From the NCBI GenBank assembly GCA_016199105.1, contig JACQHI010000201.1, positions 1 through 8,691 on the forward strand: a stretch of 8,691 nucleotides of DNA. The letters run 5' to 3'. Positions within the stretch are counted from its first letter, which is position 1. The number at the start of each line of letters is the position of its first letter. Source of the stretch: Lentisphaerota bacterium. GTDB lineage: Bacteria > Verrucomicrobiota > Kiritimatiellia > JAAZAB01. Under the pieces are notes generated by a model, which saw only the letters and a program-made list of their open reading frames with translations, made no database searches and was not told the origin of the DNA. The translations under genes and the position numbers were made by a program. Of the stretch, positions 6,414 to 8,691 are shown in pieces.

Positions 6414-7151
6414 ATGAAGAGAGTATATCTTTTCCTTATACTCATGCTGGCGGGGTGCCACAATTACAGCGAACCGGCAGGCAAAGAGCGAGTGGTGAAC
6501 AGATATCTGGTTGAACCCGACATGGTAAGGGTGCCAGATACAAAATACTCAATCTCTGTGGTTCCCGTCAGCAATGAGCAGTACCAAGAATTCCTCAGGG
6601 CAACGGGACGAACTTTTCCACCCATTGCGAACTACCCCAAGGCCATCGGAGAGGATAAGGATTACCCTTGGCGTGATCTCTTATGGACTGGTAACAGGCC
6701 ACCGAATGGGCGATGGAATCACCCTGTTGTCCTGGTCAGCAAGTCAGAAGCAACGGCTTACTGTGACTGGCTTAGCACAGCGCTTGGCAAACGGTTCGTA
6801 TTGCCAACAGAAGACGTCTACCAGAAGGCAATGAAGGGCGCAGATGGTGTCAGCCCCGGATTAGAGGCGTTGAAAACAACGCAGAGGAAAGAGACGCTGG
6901 AAGGAACGATAAGAATCTGGTTTCCCCTGACGCCGGTAGGGAAGTATCCCCAGTTTCGATCGGGAATAGGGTGCTATGTTCAGGGCCAGAGCTTCTACGA
7001 ATGGATTCTCAACGGAGTCGCCCAGCCATCGGCATGGCACTCGACGAACAAACTGGGCTGGGAAAGCCAAAGGTATTTGTTTGAGATGCACGGCCCTGGC
7101 AGCCGATTGTGCGTCATGGGATTCAGAGTGGCAACGAGAACAGAGGAGTAA
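6414..7151 (+). CDS. Lipoprotein with a degenerate SUMF1 / formylglycine-generating-enzyme-like domain
   Basis: A 245-residue protein with a short signal peptide (MKR then a hydrophobic run) and a lipobox LAGC at 12-15, so Cys15 should be lipidated. The rest follows the FGE-sulfatase (PF03781) order: PVSNEQYQEFL (51-61), HPVVLVSKSEATAYCDWL (103-120), RFVLPTEDVYQKAM (127-140), FYEWILNG (194-201, the NVWEW position) and GFRVAT (236-241). Cysteines beyond the lipidated one are C117, C187 and C233; the paired C-terminal cysteines of true formylglycine-generating enzymes are absent, and the usual RGGSW block is replaced by GPGSRLCVM, so catalysis is unlikely and a binding or structural role is more plausible. 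The ATG follows GAGG by seven bases. Base composition is visibly less GC-rich than in the neighbours, a possible sign of transfer. A long hairpin follows the stop. Confidence 0.8.
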   Translation: MKRVYLFLILMLAGCHNYSEPAGKERVVNRYLVEPDMVRVPDTKYSISVVPVSNEQYQEFLRATGRTFPPIANYPKAIGEDKDYPWRDLLWTGNRPPNGRWNHPVVLVSKSEATAYCDWLSTALGKRFVLPTEDVYQKAMKGADGVSPGLEALKTTQRKETLEGTIRIWFPLTPVGKYPQFRSGIGCYVQGQSFYEWILNGVAQPSAWHSTNKLGWESQRYLFEMHGPGSRLCVMGFRVATRTEE

Positions 7152-7169
7152 CCTCCCAACCAGAAGATG

Positions 7170-7207
7170 CACCTGATAGGAAATGGGTACGCCATTTCTT
7201 GCAGGTG
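7170..7207 (+). terminator. Long hairpin after the lipoprotein gene, possible terminator
   Basis: CACCTG (7170-7175) pairs with CAGGTG (7202-7207), and GAAATGG (7180-7186) with CCATTTC (7192-7198), separated by a small internal loop and closed by a 5-base loop. It starts 19 bases after the stop. There is no U-tract, so it may stabilise the 3' end instead of terminating. Confidence 0.45.
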
Positions 7208-7334
7208 ATCTTGGGCGTTGCACACGAATCTGCAGTGCATTCATCCCCCGCAAGGTCTTCCCGGTGCACCTTGGCGAGCCGGACAGATTCATGCAGGCGC
7301 GCGCCGCAGTCTTCCAGACGCTTGAGGCACTATC

Positions 7335-7362
7335 ACCCAAAACCCAAAACCCGAAACCTACC
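7335..7362. repeat. C-rich telomere-like tract, copy 1
   Basis: Three ACCC(A/G)AAA-type units (ACCCAAAACCCAAAACCCG and so on) end in AAACCTACC. A related tract is at 7629-7658. Both are followed or preceded by a CACCTxCCATCCGCCTC-like string. Confidence 0.6.
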
Positions 7363-7386
7363 ACCTGCCATCCGCCTCTTTCACTC

Positions 7387-7493
7387 AATCTTTACCGTAA
7401 TCTTTACCACGTGAGCAAGTTGCCACAACGTGGCTCACGCTATAATCTGATCGGGGCTTGGGATAGACAACGGCAAAGATTAGGGTAAAGATA
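7387..7493. repeat. Inverted pair of 12-nt-period AATCTTTACC repeats (copies B and C)
   Basis: Left arm: AATCTTTACC at 7387-7396 and 7399-7408. Right arm, inverted: GGCAAAGATT (7472-7481) and GGTAAAGAT (7484-7492). The arms match at about 19 of 22 positions and enclose 63 bases that contain a smaller hairpin and a TATAAT. Copy A of the unit is at 4464-4496. The arrangement could be a small palindromic element or a long RNA hairpin. Confidence 0.65.
7410..7446 (+). promoter_or_regulatory. Promoter-like site with overlapping hairpin and no gene behind it
   Basis: A perfect TATAAT (7441-7446) follows TTGCCA (7420-7425) by 15 bases. CGTGAGC (7410-7416) is the inverse of GCTCACG (7433-7439), spanning the -35 and spacer. 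No open frame with a ribosome-binding site follows, so it is either a chance match or the promoter of a short RNA; the 15-base spacer is short. Confidence 0.22.
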
Positions 7494-7531
7494 AAGGCGA
7501 GCGAGACGCTCTCGAGTTGCCTACCACCCAG

Positions 7532-7602
7532 CACCTACCATCCGCCTCCGCCGGGCCTCCGGCGGGACATGCCCAACACCTATCATCCGCCTCCTCCGGG
7601 CC
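7532..7602. repeat. 45-bp-period direct repeat CACCTACCATCCGCCTC
   Basis: CACCTACCATCCGCCTC at 7532-7548 recurs with one change at 7577-7593, both followed by CC(G/T)CCGGGCC. A third copy without the tail is at 7362-7378. The first copy runs into a hairpin, CCGCCGG (7548-7554) with CCGGCGG (7559-7565) and a 4-base loop; the second copy lacks the closing arm. Confidence 0.65.
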
Positions 7603-7628
7603 TTGCACCTTCGCCATCGGAGATCTTC

Positions 7629-7658
7629 AACCCAAAACCCATAACCTAAAACCTACCC
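7629..7658. repeat. C-rich telomere-like tract, copy 2
   Basis: AACCCAAAACCCATAACC followed by TAAAACCTACCC, close in pattern to 7335-7362. It lies just past the stop of the membrane-protein gene, seven bases away, on its 3' side. Read on that gene's strand it is a G- and T-rich string. Confidence 0.6.
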
Positions 7659-7665
7659 ATTCTGC

Positions 7666-8421
7666 TCATTCCACTTCCTCCGCGAAATGCGTTTTCCACT
7701 GATGGCGCATCATGGGGATCAGCAGGGCGAGGAAGATGAGCCAGCCCGGGACCAGCGAGCCCGCATAGCCGAGAACGGGCTCGGTCAGCCGCATCACAAT
7801 GAGCGTCGGGAGCATGAGCATCATCATGATGGGGACCTGGCGGCACATGGTCCACAGGCTGTGCCGGGCCTCGTAGCAGGCCATGATGCTGACCATGGGG
7901 AACATGGTCATGAACCCCTGCAGATGCCTCTTGATGATGACGAGCCCGACAATCACGGCGACAATGATGAGCAGTTTGACCCAGACGGGCAGGGAACTGC
8001 GATGGCCGGGCTCGGTCCGGTGCGGGAGCGCCCGATGGAAGAAGAGCGCCACGACCAGCACCAGGGCGCTGATAAGCCAGAAGGCCGCGTCCGATTGCGG
8101 CAGGACCTTGGCCAGCGCCGTTCCCAGCGCGCAAAAGGACAGGGCGCATATCGCGATGGCGAGGACGATGGGACACTTGAGATGCCAGTACAGTATGCGG
8201 ACGCCGTGCATGAAGAGGAAGAGCAGGAAAAATCCCGTGAGATTGGTCGTGTCGATCGGACGCGCCACGGAAAGCGTGGCAACGGTGAAGGGCACCGGCA
8301 GGCACAAAAGGAACGCCTTCCATTTCGGGCGATGCAGGTAGGCCAGGAAGATGGATTGCACGGACACCACGGCGATGAGAACGAAATCCCAATGGCTGAA
8401 CTCAATGCCGAGAATGGTCAT
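7666..8421 (-). CDS. Multi-pass inner-membrane protein of unknown function
   Basis: A 251-residue very hydrophobic protein with eight or nine likely membrane segments (about 12-29, 36-53, 62-78, 84-103, 113-128, 147-163, 171-183, 196-212, 219-238). A polar loop at 129-146 (HRALPHRTEPGHRSSLP) splits it into halves, which may be a duplication: both have a charged start, a Pro-containing helix (PVPFTVATL; FPMVSIMACYEARHSL) and a later basic turn. The second half loosely recalls GlpM/DUF3147 membrane proteins, but I do not claim that family. The ATG at 8419-8421 has only a weak GGTGA upstream, so translation may once have depended on the preceding gene. It lies downstream of a probable FGGY kinase on the same strand. 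An opposite-strand frame of similar length is a charged shadow. Confidence 0.72.
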   Translation of the reverse strand: MTILGIEFSHWDFVLIAVVSVQSIFLAYLHRPKWKAFLLCLPVPFTVATLSVARPIDTTNLTGFFLLFLFMHGVRILYWHLKCPIVLAIAICALSFCALGTALAKVLPQSDAAFWLISALVLVVALFFHRALPHRTEPGHRSSLPVWVKLLIIVAVIVGLVIIKRHLQGFMTMFPMVSIMACYEARHSLWTMCRQVPIMMMLMLPTLIVMRLTEPVLGYAGSLVPGWLIFLALLIPMMRHQWKTHFAEEVE

Positions 8422-8442
8422 GCCGTCACCGGTATTATCGTA

Positions 8443-8455
8443 ATGACTCAGTCAT
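8443..8455. promoter_or_regulatory. Perfect 13-bp palindrome ATGACTCAGTCAT, operator-like
   Basis: ATGACT and AGTCAT are perfect inverse arms around a single C. On the minus strand it lies three bases upstream of GATAAT (8434-8439), a five-of-six match to a -10 box, in front of the membrane-protein gene. No matching -35 is seen. A regulator-binding site is a guess. Confidence 0.35.
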
Positions 8456-8457
8456 GA

Positions 8458-8548
8458 GGTGGCCGTCGCGCTCCGCCGCGACGGATCCCTGGCCGCGCTC
8501 GGGCAGGCTGCCTGTGGACACGCCCGCCCGCGGAGCGGCCGGGCCACC
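8458..8548. repeat. 91-bp palindromic element with imperfect terminal inverted repeats
   Basis: The ends are GGTGGCC(N5)GCTCCGC at 8458-8476 and its inverse at 8530-8548, matching at 15 of 19 positions. The left end also folds on itself: CCGTCGCG (8463-8470) with CGCGACGG (8477-8484) and a 6-base loop. It is GC-rich, has no coding capacity and looks like a REP- or MITE-type element. Confidence 0.6.
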
Positions 8549-8568
8549 GCCATCTCGTAATGTTGCGC

Positions 8569-8691
8569 TCATGCCGTCACCGACTCGCCGTAGAGACTGT
8601 GTTTCAATTCCCGGTAACGCTCATAGGCGGGCTGATAGAGGCGGCCGGCGGCGGTGTCCGGGTGGAAAACGCGTTCGACCCGGTACAAGGC
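8569..8691 (-). CDS. C-terminal end of a probable FGGY-family carbohydrate kinase
   Basis: Forty codons are visible before TGA (8569-8571); the frame is open to the window edge and the catalytic parts lie outside. The sequence reads YRVERVFHPDTAAG, then LYQPAYERYRELKHSLYG, then ESVTA. The pattern 'V-F-x-P-D-x(n)-Y-x-x-x-Y-x-x-Y-R-x-L' is the usual last helix of FGGY kinases such as ribulokinase and xylulokinase. Which sugar is phosphorylated cannot be told. It precedes the membrane-protein gene on the same strand, and the two may form an operon. Confidence 0.6.
   Translation of the reverse strand, partial: ALYRVERVFHPDTAAGRLYQPAYERYRELKHSLYGESVTA

Larger units (their letters stand above)
7152..7665. 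other. Non-coding, repeat-rich intergenic region
   Basis: About 510 bases between the lipoprotein and membrane-protein genes, converging from both sides. I see no credible gene: the open frames are short, lack ribosome-binding sites and read low-complexity strings. It contains a 38-bp hairpin just after the lipoprotein stop, two C-rich AACCC/AAAACC tracts, an inverted pair of 12-nt-period repeats, a promoter-like site, a 45-bp-period direct repeat and a GC-rich hairpin. Bases 7208-7330 show nothing I can name. Confidence 0.7.
8418..8582. repeat. 14-bp direct repeats 151 bp apart at the kinase/membrane-gene junction
   Basis: TCATGCCGTCACCG occurs at 8418-8431 and 8569-8582. The left copy contains the start codon of the membrane protein, the right copy the stop codon of the kinase (both minus strand). 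A second short direct repeat, TCGTAATG, lies inside each boundary at 8438-8445 and 8555-8562, in both cases six bases from a TCATG. Removing one 151-bp period would create an ATGA stop/start overlap between the two genes. Confidence 0.8.

Noticed and set aside
5966..6463. 165-codon minus-strand frame containing the amidohydrolase fragment, as a real gene
   Set aside because: Only the 43 duplicated codons resemble protein; the rest is antisense of the DUF2283 gene and the lipoprotein leader, with no ribosome-binding site.
6861..7388. 175-codon minus-strand frame with GFGFWVLG
   Set aside because: The string comes from translating the C-rich tract on its other strand; the remainder is antisense of the lipoprotein gene.
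7548..7565. GC-rich hairpin as an intrinsic terminator of the membrane-protein gene
   Set aside because: It is 100 bases past the stop and has no U-tract on either strand; it is better described as part of the 45-bp repeat.
7335..7602. CRISPR array from the short direct repeats
   Set aside because: The repeats are 17-26 bp, only two or three copies, unevenly spaced and without unique spacers or cas genes.
7687..8457. 256-codon plus-strand frame opposite the membrane protein
   Set aside because: The product is an improbable Asp/His/Glu-rich string, the usual antisense image of a hydrophobic membrane protein.

Overview
The window is GC-rich bacterial DNA with long intergenic stretches full of short repeats. 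A very large, repeat-built, probably secreted protein whose blades carry a GTNAWGQV-type motif, a SUMF1-type lipoprotein and an Amidohydro_2 enzyme together suggest the Planctomycetota-Verrucomicrobiota-Kiritimatiellota-Lentisphaerota or Hydrogenedentota part of the tree. That placement is recognition from family resemblance only; there is no rRNA or other marker gene here.

Layout. (1) 2-3919 (+): 3' part of a giant modular beta-protein with six FG-GAP blades, two choice-of-anchor-D/ASH-type domains, five Ig-like modules and six perfectly phased 46-residue WGWPG repeats carrying Ca-loop motifs. (2) 3924-4349 (-): a short bacterioferritin-like diiron protein, convergent with the giant gene and 4 bases from it. 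(3) 4507-5532 (-): an Amidohydro_2 metal-dependent hydrolase. (4) 5711-6215 (+): two small overlapping genes resembling a DUF4258 + DUF2283 toxin-antitoxin-like pair. (5) 6219-6347: a 129-bp, one-mismatch copy of the amidohydrolase 5' region, followed by a hairpin-rich leader. (6) 6414-7151 (+): a lipoprotein with a degenerate formylglycine-generating-enzyme (SUMF1) fold. (7) 7152-7665: non-coding, repeat-rich DNA. (8) 7666-8421 (-): a multi-pass membrane protein. (9) 8569-8691 (-): the last 40 codons of a probable FGGY carbohydrate kinase.

How they relate. Only two gene pairs look coupled. The 92- and 77-residue genes overlap by 8 bases and are probably co-translated. The kinase and membrane protein now lie 147 bp apart, but a 14-bp direct repeat shows that removing one 151-bp period would give an ATGA stop/start overlap, so they look like an operon split by a short palindromic element. 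The ferritin, the amidohydrolase and the lipoprotein appear to be separate transcription units; no shared pathway can be read from the sequence.

I found no tRNA, rRNA, CRISPR array, transposase or phage gene. The most unusual content is structural: nested repeats in the giant gene, a fragment duplication bracketing the toxin-antitoxin-like pair, a 12-nt-period AATCTTTACC repeat at three intergenic places, and the palindromic insertion at the kinase/membrane-gene junction.
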